From Pseudarthrobacter albicanus (GTDB taxonomy: Bacteria > Actinomycetota > Actinomycetes > Actinomycetales > Micrococcaceae), in NCBI RefSeq assembly GCF_018224015.1, contig NZ_JAGPOT010000073.1, forward strand, positions 1 through 41,284: a stretch of 41,284 nucleotides of DNA, in the 5' to 3' direction. Positions 14,440 through 24,207 of the stretch are shown in pieces (the first letter of the stretch is position 1; every line of letters starts with the position of its first letter). The notes beneath the pieces were generated by a model, which saw only the letters and a list, made by a program, of their open reading frames with translations, was not told where the DNA came from and searched no databases. Both the position numbers and the translations under genes were made by a program.

Positions 14440-16197
14440 ATGGACGTCACAGCAGACGGCGGAGAAAACTTTGTAATTGGGGTGGACTACGGCACCCTTT
14501 CGGGCCGTGCCGTGGTGGTGCGCGTCAGCGACGGCAAGGAGCTGGGCAGCGGGGTCTTCGACTATCCGCATGCGGTCCTGTCTGATGCGCTTCCTGCGGA
14601 CACAGCGGGCGACGGCGCCGCCCGGCTTCCCGGGGAATGGGCACTTCAGGTCCCAAACGACTACCGGGATGTCCTCCGCCACGCCGTCCCCGCCGCGATC
14701 GCCGACGCCGGGATCGCTGCCTCCGCCGTCGTCGGAATCGCCACCGACTTCACCGCGTGCACCATGGTCCCGGTCAAGGCAGGCGGCACTCCGCTGAGCG
14801 AGCTGCCGGAATTCGCCAACCGGCCGCACGCATACGTGAAGCTGTGGAGGCACCACGCCGCACAGCCCCAGGCGGACCGCATCAATGCCCTTGCTGAGGA
14901 ACGGGGCGAAACCTGGCTGCCGCGCTATGGCGGGCTGATCTCCTCCGAGTGGGAGTTCGCCAAGGGGCTGCAGCTGCTGGAAGAGGATCCGGAAGTGTAT
15001 GCGGCCATGGACCGGTGGGTCGAGGCAGCGGACTGGATTGTCTGGCAGCTGTGCGGAAACTACGTCCGGAATGCCTGCACCGCCGGCTACAAGGGCATCT
15101 ACCAGGACGGCCGTTACCCTTCCGAGGACTTCCTCGCTGCCCTGAACCCGGAGTTCAAGGACTTCGTCAGCGCCAAGCTGGAGCACACCATCGGCCGGCT
15201 GGGGGATGCCGCCGGCTACCTCACCGCCGAAGCCGCAGCCTGGACAGGCCTGCCCGAGGGGATCGCCGTCGCGGTGGGCAATGTGGACGCCCATGTCACG
15301 GCGCCGGCGGCGAAGGCTGTCGAGCCGGGCCAGCTGGTTGCCATCATGGGCACCTCCACCTGCCATGTCATGAACGGCACCGGGCTGCATGAGGTCCCCG
15401 GCATGTGCGGCGTCGTCGACGGCGGCATTGTGGACGGACTGTGGGGCTACGAGGCCGGCCAGAGCGGCGTGGGAGACATCTTCGGCTGGTTCACCAAGTA
15501 CGGCGTTCCGCCGGAATACCATCAGGCCGCGGACCGGCAGGGGCTCGGCGTGCACGAGTACCTCACGGAACTCGCTTCCGGCCAGGCGATCGGCGAGCAC
15601 GGACTCATTGCCTTGGACTGGCACTCGGGCAACCGTTCGGTGCTTGTGGACCACGAACTGTCCGGTGTCGTGGTGGGCCAGACCCTGGCCACGCGCCCGG
15701 AGGACACCTACCGTGCCCTGCTGGAGGCCACGGCTTTCGGCACCCGCACCATCGTTGATGCCTTCCGCGACTCGGGCGTCCCCGTGAAGGAGTTCATCGT
15801 CGCCGGCGGGCTGCTGAAAAACCCGCTCCTGATGCAGATCTACGCCGACATCACGGGCCTGCAGCTCTCCACGATCGGGTCGAGCCAAGGACCTGCCCTC
15901 GGATCAGCCATCCACGCGGCGGTCGCTGCCGGCGAGTACCCGGACATCCGGGCCGCCGCGGAAGCCATGGGATCCGAGCCAGGCGCCGTTTACACCCCTA
16001 TCCCGGACAACGTCGCGGCCTACGAGGAACTGTTCCGGGAGTACCGGAGCCTGCATGACTACTTCGGCCGGGGAACGAACGAGGTCATGCACCGGCTCAA
16101 GGCCATCCAGCGGAAGGCCAGGCCCGGCCTGGGCGACGCCGGACCCGTGTCCGGCGCAACCGATGCCGCCGAACGCGTAGAGGAGGTCTCGGCATGA
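14440..16197 (+). CDS. araB: Ribulokinase
   Basis: A 585-residue FGGY-family kinase that phosphorylates L-ribulose with ATP, the second step of L-arabinose use. The ATG at 14440 has GGAGG six bases upstream. The N-terminal domain begins VIGVDYGTLSGRAVVV; the kinase core shows ATDFTACTMVPV, GWFTKYGVPPEY, GTSTCHVMNG and the C-terminal FGGY-type AGGLLKNPLLMQIYADITG. Length is slightly above the 566 residues of the E. coli enzyme, the surplus being a poorly conserved C-terminal tail after about residue 555. The stop overlaps the araD start by 4 bp (ATGA at 16194). Confidence 0.95.
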   Translation: MDVTADGGENFVIGVDYGTLSGRAVVVRVSDGKELGSGVFDYPHAVLSDALPADTAGDGAARLPGEWALQVPNDYRDVLRHAVPAAIADAGIAASAVVGIATDFTACTMVPVKAGGTPLSELPEFANRPHAYVKLWRHHAAQPQADRINALAEERGETWLPRYGGLISSEWEFAKGLQLLEEDPEVYAAMDRWVEAADWIVWQLCGNYVRNACTAGYKGIYQDGRYPSEDFLAALNPEFKDFVSAKLEHTIGRLGDAAGYLTAEAAAWTGLPEGIAVAVGNVDAHVTAPAAKAVEPGQLVAIMGTSTCHVMNGTGLHEVPGMCGVVDGGIVDGLWGYEAGQSGVGDIFGWFTKYGVPPEYHQAADRQGLGVHEYLTELASGQAIGEHGLIALDWHSGNRSVLVDHELSGVVVGQTLATRPEDTYRALLEATAFGTRTIVDAFRDSGVPVKEFIVAGGLLKNPLLMQIYADITGLQLSTIGSSQGPALGSAIHAAVAAGEYPDIRAAAEAMGSEPGAVYTPIPDNVAAYEELFREYRSLHDYFGRGTNEVMHRLKAIQRKARPGLGDAGPVSGATDAAERVEEVSA

Positions 16198-16904
16198 GCG
16201 CGCTGCTGGAAACGATCGCCCGGATCCGCCGCGAGGTCTGTGACCTGCACTCCGAGCTCACCCGTTACGGGCTGGTGGTCTGGACCGCCGGCAACGTCTC
16301 CGCCCGGGTCCCGGGCTATGACCTGATGGTCATCAAGCCGTCCGGGGTTTCGTACGACGAACTGACCCCCGAGCTCATGGTGGTCACGGACCTTTACGGC
16401 AGCCCGGTGACAGGGATTTCCGCCGACGCAGGCGGAACCCCGGCGGAGTGGACCAACCCGGAGCTCTCGCCGTCCTCGGACACGGCCGCGCACGGCTATG
16501 TCTACCGCCACATTCCGGACGTCGGGGGAGTGGTCCACACCCACTCCACCTACGCCACGGCCTGGGCCGCGCGGGGCGAGGCCATCCCGTGCGTGCTGAC
16601 CATGATGGGCGACGAATTCGGCGGAAGCATCCCGGTTGGCCCGTTCGCGCTGATCGGGGACGACTCGATCGGCCGCGGCATCGTCGAAACCCTGCAGGCC
16701 TCCCACTCGCCGGCCGTCCTGATGCAGAACCATGGCCCGTTCACCATCGGCAAAGATGCCCGCTCCGCCGTCAAGGCCGCCGTTATGTGCGAGGAAGTGG
16801 CCCGCACGGTCCACATTTCACGGCAGCTGGGCGAGCCGCTGCCGATCGATCCGGCCAAGATCGAATCCCTCTACGCCCGTTATCAGAACGTCTATGGCCG
16901 CTAG
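16194..16904 (+). CDS. araD: L-ribulose-5-phosphate 4-epimerase
   Basis: A 236-residue class II aldolase-fold enzyme that converts L-ribulose 5-phosphate to D-xylulose 5-phosphate, linking arabinose to the pentose phosphate pathway. The metal-binding residues known for the family are visible: Asp96 in SSDTAAH, His115 and His117 in VVHTHSTYA, and His180 in MQNHGPF. GNVSARVPG near the N-terminus and IKPSGVSYDEL form the phosphate-binding part. It is translationally coupled to araB through the 4-bp overlap; araA follows after 39 bp. Confidence 0.95.
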   Translation: MSALLETIARIRREVCDLHSELTRYGLVVWTAGNVSARVPGYDLMVIKPSGVSYDELTPELMVVTDLYGSPVTGISADAGGTPAEWTNPELSPSSDTAAHGYVYRHIPDVGGVVHTHSTYATAWAARGEAIPCVLTMMGDEFGGSIPVGPFALIGDDSIGRGIVETLQASHSPAVLMQNHGPFTIGKDARSAVKAAVMCEEVARTVHISRQLGEPLPIDPAKIESLYARYQNVYGR

Positions 16905-16943
16905 GCCGCCCGAATCCTTCCCAGAATTCCCAGGAGAAAACCC

Positions 16944-18464
16944 ATGTCGAACGCGAACAACACTTCCCTCAAGCAGTACGAGGTCTGGTTCCTCACCGGA
17001 AGCCAGCACCTCTACGGCGAAGATGTCCTCAAGCAGGTGGCCGCGCAGTCCCAGGCGATAGCCCACCAGCTCAACCAGTCCTCCGACGTCCCGGTCAACA
17101 TCGTCTGGAAGCCTGTCCTCACCGATTCCGAAGCCATCCGCCGGACCGCGCTCGAAGCGAACTCCGACGACGCAGTGATCGGCGTGACCGCCTGGATGCA
17201 CACGTTCTCGCCCGCCAAGATGTGGATCCAGGGCCTGGACCTGCTGCGGAAGCCTCTCCTGCACCTGCACACCCAGGCCAATGTGGAACTGCCCTGGGCC
17301 GACATCGACTTCGACTTCATGAACCTCAACCAGGCCGCCCACGGCGACCGCGAGTTCGGCTACATCCAGTCCCGCCTGGGCATTCCCCGCAAGACGGTAG
17401 TGGGCCACGTTTCCAATCCCGAGGTTACCCGGCAGGTGGGAGTGTGGCAGCGTGCCTCGGCGGGCTGGGCGGCGGTCCGCATGCTGAAACTGACCCGCTT
17501 CGGCGACAACATGCGCAATGTCGCCGTCACCGAAGGTGACAAGACCGAAGCCGAGCTGCGCTTCGGCGTCTCGGTGAACACCTGGTCCGTCAACGAGCTT
17601 GCCGACGCCGTGCACGGCGCAGCTGAGTCCGACGTCGACGCCCTCGTCGCCGAATATGAGCGCCTCTACGAGGTGGTTCCCGAGCTCCGCGCCGGCGGAG
17701 CGCGGCACGACTCGCTGCGCTACAGCGCCCGCATCGAACTCGGCCTGCGCAGCTTCCTCGAGGCCAACGGCTCCGCCGCCTTCACCACGTCCTTCGAGGA
17801 CCTCGGCGCGCTGCGGCAGCTTCCCGGCATGGCCGTCCAGCGGCTGATGGCCGACGGCTATGGCTTCGGCGCCGAGGGCGACTGGAAAACCGCCATCCTG
17901 GTCCGCGCGGCCAAGGTCATGGGCGCCGGACTGCCCGGCGGTGCCTCGCTTATGGAGGACTACACGTACCACCTGACGCCCGGACAGGAGAAGATCCTCG
18001 GCGCGCACATGCTGGAGGTCTGCCCGTCCCTGACCGCCACCAAACCCCGCGTCGAAATCCACCCGCTGGGCATCGGCGGCAAGGAGGACCCGGTCCGCAT
18101 GGTCTTCGACACCGACGCCGGACCCGGGGTGGTCGTTGCCCTGTCCGACATGCGCGACCGCTTCCGTCTGGTCGCGAACGCCGTCGACGTCGTCGACCTG
18201 GACGAGCCGCTGCCCAACCTGCCGGTGGCGCGAGCGCTCTGGTCCCCCAAGCCCGACTTCGCCACGTCCGCCGCTGCCTGGCTGACCGCCGGGGCGGCAC
18301 ACCACACCGTGCTGACCACGGCTGTGGGCATGGATGTCTTCGAGGACTTCGCGGAGATCGCCCGCACCGAGCTCCTGACGATCGACGAGGGCACCACCAT
18401 CAAGGGGTTCAAGAAGGAACTGAACTGGAACGCCGCCTATTACAGGCTGGCCGGCGGACTGTGA
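16944..18464 (+). CDS. araA: L-arabinose isomerase
   Basis: A 506-residue enzyme converting L-arabinose to L-ribulose, the first pathway step. The start at ATG 16944 follows CAGGAGAAAACCC. The family signature is complete: [12 protein letters not shown] at the N-terminus, [52 protein letters not shown] (catalytic Glu and metal His region), LEVCPS, and the C-terminal metal histidine in AHHTVLT. The stop TGA overlaps the next gene's GTG start (18461-18464), so the mutarotase is translationally coupled. Confidence 0.96.
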   Translation: MSNANNTSLKQYEVWFLTGSQHLYGEDVLKQVAAQSQAIAHQLNQSSDVPVNIVWKPVLTDSEAIRRTALEANSDDAVIGVTAWMHTFSPAKMWIQGLDLLRKPLLHLHTQANVELPWADIDFDFMNLNQAAHGDREFGYIQSRLGIPRKTVVGHVSNPEVTRQVGVWQRASAGWAAVRMLKLTRFGDNMRNVAVTEGDKTEAELRFGVSVNTWSVNELADAVHGAAESDVDALVAEYERLYEVVPELRAGGARHDSLRYSARIELGLRSFLEANGSAAFTTSFEDLGALRQLPGMAVQRLMADGYGFGAEGDWKTAILVRAAKVMGAGLPGGASLMEDYTYHLTPGQEKILGAHMLEVCPSLTATKPRVEIHPLGIGGKEDPVRMVFDTDAGPGVVVALSDMRDRFRLVANAVDVVDLDEPLPNLPVARALWSPKPDFATSAAAWLTAGAAHHTVLTTAVGMDVFEDFAEIARTELLTIDEGTTIKGFKKELNWNAAYYRLAGGL

Positions 18465-19363
18465 GGACAAGCGAATACAAGATCCAGGCAGGGGAGTACG
18501 CCGCCGTCGTTACGGCACGCGCCGGCGCCCTCCGCGAGCTGCGGCACCGGGGACGGGACCTGATCGTCCCGTTCCCGGCGGGCGGGCCCATTCCCGATTT
18601 CCGGGGAATTATCGCCGCGCCCTGGCCCAACCGGATCCCCGACGGCAGGTACACCTTCGACAGCGTGGACTACGAGGTGCCCGTCAACGAACCCGAACGT
18701 GCCTGTGCCCTTCACGGCTTCGCTTTCGGCACGGCATGGACCCTGGAATCCCGCGACGAGTCGTCGGTGGAGCTCTCCTGCACCTTGGAGCCGACACCCG
18801 GCTACCCGTTCCGCCTGCACCTCACGGCCCGCTACCGGCTGTCCGCCGAGGGGCTGCTCAGTCGCGTAACAGCAGCCAACACAGGTGTGGATGCGGCGCC
18901 CTTCGGCGTGTGCCCGCACCCCTACCTGCTGGCTGGGCCGGCGCCACTGGATGAATGGACACTTCAGATCCCGGCGGGTTCCTTCCTTGAGGTGACACCG
19001 GACCGGCTGCTGCCCGTTGCCACCCGGAGCGTGGTGGGCCACGCGCTCGACTTCCGCACGCCGCGCACCATCGGCGCCACGGAAATTGACCACGCCTTCA
19101 CAGCCGTCGCCTTCGACGCTGGCGGCCGCGCACAGCTGACCGTCAGGGACCCGGGCGGAACCGGCGTCGGCATGGCCTGGGACCGGAGCTGCCCCTGGCT
19201 GCAGGTCCACACCGCGGACAAGCAGCCGCCCTCGCCCAACCGGCTGGGACTCGCCGTCGAACCAATGACCTGCCCGCCGGATGCCTTCAACAGCGGCGAG
19301 GACCTGGTGCGGCTGGAACCCGGCGCGACCCATGAAGCCGCCTGGAGCATCTTCGCCGCCTGA
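18461..19363 (+). CDS. Aldose 1-epimerase family protein
   Basis: A 300-residue mutarotase-fold protein that would interconvert alpha and beta anomers of the imported sugar. The GTG start at 18461 overlaps the araA stop by 4 bp. Conserved features are [13 protein letters not shown], the histidine in ALHGFAFG, the second histidine in [15 protein letters not shown], and the C-terminal glutamate region [15 protein letters not shown]. The sequence follows the YphB/Slr1438-like branch more than classical GalM. Position at the end of araBDA supports action on L-arabinose. The convergent FUSC gene ends 40 bp downstream with only weak inverted repeats between. Confidence 0.9.
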   Translation: MRTSEYKIQAGEYAAVVTARAGALRELRHRGRDLIVPFPAGGPIPDFRGIIAAPWPNRIPDGRYTFDSVDYEVPVNEPERACALHGFAFGTAWTLESRDESSVELSCTLEPTPGYPFRLHLTARYRLSAEGLLSRVTAANTGVDAAPFGVCPHPYLLAGPAPLDEWTLQIPAGSFLEVTPDRLLPVATRSVVGHALDFRTPRTIGATEIDHAFTAVAFDAGGRAQLTVRDPGGTGVGMAWDRSCPWLQVHTADKQPPSPNRLGLAVEPMTCPPDAFNSGEDLVRLEPGATHEAAWSIFAA

Positions 19364-19402
19364 CTGGGCCCAATGGCCGGCAGCCCCACTCCCCGCCGGG
19401 CG

Positions 19403-20527
19403 CTACACGGTAGTTTCGGTAATCTTCGGGTGCTGCCCGCCCGGATCACCTGGGTTCGCCGCGGCGGACCGCGACGTATTCCGCCGGTGCCGGCGGACAA
19501 GGACAATCACCAGGATGCCGGTCACCGCGCCCACCAGGGTTTCCGCGCCGCGTTCCGTGATGAGGATGTACGGGTCTGCCGGAGCGGCAAGCTGTGTCAT
19601 CAGCAGGATCACCGGAGTGAAAGACACCATGGCCACGCCGTAATGCCGGGTCATGAAAAGTTCGGTGGTGAATTGGAAAATGATGACCAGCACCGCCATC
19701 ACTGCGGCCTCCGCCCCCGGGAAGAGCTGCAAGAGGGCCCACGGGCCCGGAAGAAGCACGACGGCGACGAGCACCAGGCCGAGGAACGTGCCCATGATGC
19801 GGTGAAGCCCGCGGTGCACGCTGCTGGGCAAATCGGCGCCCGCCAGCGGGACCGCCGCCGCTGCCATGGCCCAGTGCGGATGGCCGCTGCCGCTGAGAAC
19901 GCCGATGGTCCCCGCGGCGCCGACCGCCAGGACGTACCGTGCCGCGTGGATGACCGCCAGCTGCCTCCGGGGTCCGCGCAGGGGCGCCGCCACCCGGAGC
20001 GCTCCCGGGTTCCACGCCCGGCCGCGGACCCAGCCGCCAAAACCCACTGCGAGCGAAAGCCCGGCAGCTGCGGCGCAGATGAGAAGCGCGAACGGCCAGG
20101 GAACCGCCGTGGGAACGGAAGCGCACGCACCCAGGGCAAGGATGCCGAAGAACGGGCCGTTGGGCTTGAAATTCACCCTGTCGGAGAATACCGAACCGAC
20201 GCCGGCCAACAGCGCTTCCACACCCACCAGCCACCACGAGTGCAGATGATTCACGGACAGGAAGACCCCCACGCCCACGCCGGTCAACAGCACCAGCGCC
20301 GCTTGCGCCTGGTGCCTGAGACGAAGCTGGTGGGGTTCGGACCGCCCGTACATTCCCGTCAGGGCGCCGAAGACGGCGTAGATAATCAGCTCGGGACGCC
20401 CGACGACGAGGAGAACCAGTGACGGAACGGCTACACTGACGGCCACGCGCAGCGCCGACAAATGATCGTTGTTGGCCGGGGCGAGGCTGTGCAGGGTACG
20501 GAAATGCCGCAGCAGGGACTGCCTCAT
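19403..20527 (-). CDS. FUSC-family inner membrane protein
   Basis: A 374-residue membrane protein of the fusaric-acid-resistance/aromatic-acid-exporter superfamily (FUSC). The ATG at 20527 has GGAGG five bases upstream; an in-frame GTG at 20539 is less likely. Two blocks of membrane spans are visible, each about 150 residues: the first from VAVSVAVPSLVLLVVG to about residue 165 and the second from YVLAVGAAGTIGVLSG to ILVIVLVRRHRRN, separated by a basic loop containing LRGPRRQLAVIHAARY. The tail after about residue 345 is hydrophilic. FUSC proteins are often efflux components; the substrate is unknown. It is a single gene transcribed towards the arabinose operon and upstream has 257 bp before ctaD. 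Confidence 0.8.
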   Translation of the reverse strand: MRQSLLRHFRTLHSLAPANNDHLSALRVAVSVAVPSLVLLVVGRPELIIYAVFGALTGMYGRSEPHQLRLRHQAQAALVLLTGVGVGVFLSVNHLHSWWLVGVEALLAGVGSVFSDRVNFKPNGPFFGILALGACASVPTAVPWPFALLICAAAAGLSLAVGFGGWVRGRAWNPGALRVAAPLRGPRRQLAVIHAARYVLAVGAAGTIGVLSGSGHPHWAMAAAAVPLAGADLPSSVHRGLHRIMGTFLGLVLVAVVLLPGPWALLQLFPGAEAAVMAVLVIIFQFTTELFMTRHYGVAMVSFTPVILLMTQLAAPADPYILITERGAETLVGAVTGILVIVLVRRHRRNTSRSAAANPGDPGGQHPKITETTV

Positions 20528-20539
20528 GCCTGCCTCCAC

Positions 20540-20784
20540 CCTTCCGGAAACTCATTCTGGTACTGGTTGCCGGACGCGGGTGCAACCGATCGCCCGGGCA
20601 TACATAAGCAAACCGTTGTTTGCCCGGATCCGAAAATCGAGAACTCACAAATCGAAACTTGCGCCCTGCAGATGATCAGGCGGCGCTCCCGACGGCGGCT
20701 GGTCCGCCCTGTGGCGGAGCGGCAGGCTGTGGTGCCGACAGCGCCCGTTCCTGCAGCGGGGCGGCAGCGCCGGACGTCCGGATA
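20540..20784. other. Non-coding stretch between ctaD and the FUSC gene
   Basis: No convincing gene. It holds the FUSC upstream region and the 3' flank of ctaD. A short 6-bp hairpin (20703-20708 with 20713-20718) and other GC-rich inverted repeats are present but none is a clear terminator. Confidence 0.5.
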
Positions 20785-22545
20785 TTATTCGTCCGGGTTG
20801 GGGCTGCGGACATCCTTTTCGCCGATATCGGCTGCGCCGAGAACTTCCGCCGCAGGCGAGTGGGTTGTCTCGTGCGAGCGGACCCGGAGTTCGGGGTGGT
20901 GCAGGTCCAGGGCCGGGCGTTCGGAACGGATGCGCGGCAGCGAGGTGAAGTTGTGGCGCGGCGGCGGGCAGGACGTGGCCCACTCGAGCGAGGCGCCGAA
21001 GCCCCACGGGTCATCGACCTCGACCCGTTCGTTGCTGCGCCAGGTGATGTACACGTTCCAGAGGAACGGGATCAGCGAGGCGCCCAGGAGGTAGGAACCG
21101 TAGGTGGAGAACTGGTTCATCCAGGTGAAGTTGTCCTGCGGCAGGTAGTCCGCGTAGCGGCGGGGCATGCCGCTGACGCCCAGCCAGTGCTGGATCAGGA
21201 AGGTGGCGTGGAAGCCCAGGAACAGCATCCAGAAGTGGATCTTGCCGAGCCGCTCGTTGAGCATCTTGCCGGTCCATTTGGGCCACCAGAAGTAGAAGCC
21301 GGCGAACATCGCGAACACCACGGTGCCGAAGACCACGTAGTGGAAGTGCGCCACCACGAAGTAGGTGTCCGAGACGTGGAAGTCCAGCGGCGGTGAGGCC
21401 AGGATGATACCGGTCAGGCCGCCGAAGAGGAACGTGGCCAGGAAGCCGATGCTCCACAGCATGGGGGTCTCGAACGTGATCGAGCCGCCCCACAAGGTGC
21501 CGATCCAGTTGAAGAACTTTACGCCCGTGGGCACGGCGATCAGCATGGTCATGAAGGAGAAGAACGGCAGCAGGACCGAGCCGGTGACGTACATGTGGTG
21601 GGCCCACACGGTGACGGACAGGGCGGCGATCGCGATCGTGGCGTAGATCAGGCCCTTGTAGCCGAAGATCGGCTTGCGGCTGAAGACCGGGAAGATCTCG
21701 GACACGATGCCGAAGAACGGCAGGGCGATGATGTAGACCTCGGGGTGGCCGAAGAACCAGAACAGGTGCTGCCAGAGGATGGCGCCGCCGTTTTCGGGAT
21801 CGTAGATGTGCGCGCCGAAGCGGCGGTCCGCGCCGATGCCGAACAGTGCCGCGGCCAGCGGCGGGAACGCCATCAGGACCAGGATGGACGTGACCATCGC
21901 GTTCCAGGTGAAGATCGGCATGCGCCACATCGTCATGCCCGGGGCGCGCATGCAGATGATCGTGGTGACGAAGTTGACCGCGCCGAGGATGGTGCCGAAG
22001 CCGGACAGCGCCAGGCCGAAGACCCACAGGTCCCCGCCGATCCCGGGGGTGAACGTGGTGTTGTTCAGCGGCGCATAGGCGGTCCAGCCGAACGACGCCG
22101 CGCCCTGCGGGGTGATGAACCCGGACATGGCGATGGTGGAGCCGAAGAGGAAGAACCAGAAGGCCAGCGCGTTCAGCCGCGGGAAGGCGACGTCGGGCGC
22201 ACCGATCTGCAGGGGCATGATGACGTTGGTGAAGCCGGCGAACAGCGGCGTCGCGAACATGAGCAGCATGACGGTGCCGTGCATGGTGAACAGCTGGTTG
22301 TACTGTTCCTTGGTCTGCAGGATCTGCATGCCGGGCTCGAACAGCTCGGCACGGATCAGCAGCGCCATCACCCCTCCCAGGCAGAAGAACACGAAGGACG
22401 CGATCAGGTATAGGTATCCGATGGTCTTGTGGTCCGTCGAGGTGATCCACTTGACGACGATGCTGCCTTTGCGCTCCGGCACCACAATCGGGGCTGCCGC
22501 GGCCGTGGCGGCCGGGGATGAGTATTCATATGTGGCCAATTTCAT
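20785..22545 (-). CDS. ctaD: Cytochrome c oxidase subunit I (aa3 type)
   Basis: A 586-residue heme-copper oxidase core subunit with twelve membrane spans. It reduces oxygen and pumps protons. The key residues are visible: the heme a ligands His89 (FTMHG) and His402, heme a3 ligand His400 ([10 protein letters not shown]), CuB ligands His267 with cross-linking Tyr271 (WFFGHPEVY) and His316/His317 (AHHMYVTG), and Lys343 of the K-channel. The N- and C-terminal extensions (about 30 and 60 residues) are polar, the latter beginning SCPPPRHNF as in other actinobacteria. ctaC, ctaE and ctaF are not adjacent, so this is a solitary copy. The likely ribosome site AAGGGGAG lies unusually close to the ATG at 22545. 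An eight-copy tandem repeat lies 119 bp upstream. Confidence 0.96.
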   Translation of the reverse strand: MKLATYEYSSPAATAAAAPIVVPERKGSIVVKWITSTDHKTIGYLYLIASFVFFCLGGVMALLIRAELFEPGMQILQTKEQYNQLFTMHGTVMLLMFATPLFAGFTNVIMPLQIGAPDVAFPRLNALAFWFFLFGSTIAMSGFITPQGAASFGWTAYAPLNNTTFTPGIGGDLWVFGLALSGFGTILGAVNFVTTIICMRAPGMTMWRMPIFTWNAMVTSILVLMAFPPLAAALFGIGADRRFGAHIYDPENGGAILWQHLFWFFGHPEVYIIALPFFGIVSEIFPVFSRKPIFGYKGLIYATIAIAALSVTVWAHHMYVTGSVLLPFFSFMTMLIAVPTGVKFFNWIGTLWGGSITFETPMLWSIGFLATFLFGGLTGIILASPPLDFHVSDTYFVVAHFHYVVFGTVVFAMFAGFYFWWPKWTGKMLNERLGKIHFWMLFLGFHATFLIQHWLGVSGMPRRYADYLPQDNFTWMNQFSTYGSYLLGASLIPFLWNVYITWRSNERVEVDDPWGFGASLEWATSCPPPRHNFTSLPRIRSERPALDLHHPELRVRSHETTHSPAAEVLGAADIGEKDVRSPNPDE

Positions 22546-22663
22546 CTCCCCTTACTCTGAGGATGGGTACCGGCCGGGCGGGTCTGGCGCTCTGCACCCT
22601 CACACTGAGGCGGCCCTCCGCGCCGGTTCACCGGCAGGCCTGTCCCCATATGATAGGCTCGCC

Positions 22664-22783
22664 GGCCGGATCGCAACAGGCCGGATCGCAACAGGCCGGA
22701 TCGCAACAGGCCGGATCGCAACAGGCCGGATCGCAACAGGCCGGATCGCAACAGGCCGGATCGCAACAGGCCGGATCGCAACA
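22664..22783. repeat. Eight perfect copies of a 15-bp tandem repeat upstream of ctaD
   Basis: The unit GGCCGGATCGCAACA is repeated eight times without a mismatch, followed by a degenerate ninth unit (GGCCGGTTCACACCG, 22784-22798). It fills the 296-bp gap between the end of the efflux gene (22842) and the start of ctaD (22545), both on the minus strand. The length is a multiple of three, so all frames stay open, but no coding gene is supported. Perfect identity suggests recent slippage expansion. Confidence 0.97.
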
Positions 22784-22841
22784 GGCCGGTTCACACCGGG
22801 GTGCCTGCCGGCTCCTCCCTCATCCGGAGTGGCGGCAGATG

Positions 22842-24116
22842 TCAGCGTGCAGCCGCTTCCGCCGCTTCTACAGCTTGAGTCTGTGCGGGCTGCCTGCCCG
22901 TTCCTGTTGCACTGGCGGAACGGTCGCGGGTCAGCAGGAAGAACGCCGCGGCGGAGATGGCGGCGGCCACGGCCATGGCGATGCCCATGGGGCGGGCGTC
23001 GTGGTCGCCGGCCAGGCCGACGAGCGGCGAGACGACGGCGCCGAGGACGAATTGGAAGGCTCCGAGGAAGGCCGAACCGGTGCCGGCGTGGTGGCTGGCT
23101 TCCCCGAGGGCCAGGGTTGTGGCATTGCCGTAGATGAACCCCACGGAACCCTGGAAGACGAAGAGCAGCACGAGGGTCGGGAACATGGACACACCGGTCA
23201 TGACGACCGCCAGCAGCGCCACCGAGGCGAGGAGAAGCGCGATGACGCCGCCGCCGAGCATCTTGCGGTAGGCGACGCGGCCCGCCAGGCGGGTGGCGAT
23301 GATGGCGGAGATCATGATGGCCAGGGAATTGACGCCGAAGACCAGCGAGTACGTACCGGGGGACAGGCCCAGGATGTTTTGCAGGACAAACGGCGACGCC
23401 GAGATGTAGGCGAACATGGCAGCGAAAGCGAAGCAGAACGTGACCAGGTAGCCCACATAGTTCCGGTTCGAGAGCACGGCCCGGCCGCTGCGGAACATGG
23501 CCTTCACGCCGCCGGACTGCCGCCCGGATGCCGGAAGGGATTCCTTGATGAAGCACAGCACGGCGACGAACATCAGGGCGACCATGAACGCGAGAACCCA
23601 GAAGACGCCGCGCCAACCCAGCCCGGCGATGATGGCGCCCCCGAGCGCCGGGGCCAGAACCGGGGCGATGCCGCCGATGATCATCATCAGGCCCAGCAGC
23701 TTGGCGCCGCGGACGCCCTTGGCGGAGTCGGCGATGATGGCGCGGGACAGGACCACGCCGGCAGCGCCGCTGAAGCCCTGGATGAAGCGTGCCACGATGA
23801 GGAATTCAATGGTCGGGGCAACGGCAGTGGCGATGCTGGCCAGGAGGCAGATCGCGGCACCAATGATCAGCGGCTTGCGCCGTCCCGTGCCGTCGGACAG
23901 GGGGCCGATGACCAGCTGGCCGAGCGCCAGGCCGACGAGAAAGGTCGTGAGCGTCAGCTGGATGCCGGTGGCCGAGGCTCCGAGATCGGTCGCCATCTGC
24001 GGGAAGGCGGGCAGGTACATGTCGGTGGACAGCGGGCTCACGGCGGTCAGCAGGGCCAGGACCGCGATCACCAGGCCCGGCAGCTGGGCGGCGCCCCGCG
24101 GGGATGTTGTGGTCAC
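22842..24116 (-). CDS. Bcr/CflA-type MFS efflux transporter
   Basis: A 424-residue drug:proton antiporter of the DHA1 group with twelve predicted membrane spans. The first span region reads SPLSTDMYLPAFPQM, a Bcr/CflA hallmark. The loop 2-3 motif is GPLSDGTGRRKPL, and RFIQGFSGAAGVVLSRAI follows in span 4. The GTG start at 24116 has AGGA seven bases upstream. The tail after residue 400 is Ala/Gln/Glu-rich. It is divergent from a MarR gene across a 91-bp AT-rich region, a common arrangement in which the MarR protein represses the pump until a substrate binds. The drug range cannot be read from the sequence. Confidence 0.92.
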   Translation of the reverse strand: MTTTSPRGAAQLPGLVIAVLALLTAVSPLSTDMYLPAFPQMATDLGASATGIQLTLTTFLVGLALGQLVIGPLSDGTGRRKPLIIGAAICLLASIATAVAPTIEFLIVARFIQGFSGAAGVVLSRAIIADSAKGVRGAKLLGLMMIIGGIAPVLAPALGGAIIAGLGWRGVFWVLAFMVALMFVAVLCFIKESLPASGRQSGGVKAMFRSGRAVLSNRNYVGYLVTFCFAFAAMFAYISASPFVLQNILGLSPGTYSLVFGVNSLAIMISAIIATRLAGRVAYRKMLGGGVIALLLASVALLAVVMTGVSMFPTLVLLFVFQGSVGFIYGNATTLALGEASHHAGTGSAFLGAFQFVLGAVVSPLVGLAGDHDARPMGIAMAVAAAISAAAFFLLTRDRSASATGTGRQPAQTQAVEAAEAAAR

Positions 24117-24175
24117 AGGTGGTTCCTAACCAGGAGGGGAGTGATGGTCCGCGAGCACTGTACTTATGAATCTAT

Positions 24176-24191
24176 ATATATGTCAATATAT
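24176..24191. promoter_or_regulatory. AT-rich operator-like element between efflux and marR genes
   Basis: ATATAT (24176-24181), GTCA, ATATAT (24186-24191) forms a symmetric AT-rich site in otherwise GC-rich DNA. On the minus strand TTGACA (24186-24181) could be the -35 of the efflux gene. The site is 16 bp from the marR start, so MarR binding here could control both genes. Confidence 0.55.
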
Positions 24192-24207
24192 GGGTTAAGC
24201 TGGGACC

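Noticed and set aside
19446..20648. A 400-codon minus-strand frame overlapping the FUSC gene in another frame
   Set aside because: Arg/Gly/Pro-rich text with no membrane pattern; the FUSC frame has a ribosome site and coherent spans.
22664..22783. CRISPR array
   Set aside because: The 15-bp units are directly adjacent with no spacers, are too short, and no cas genes are present.
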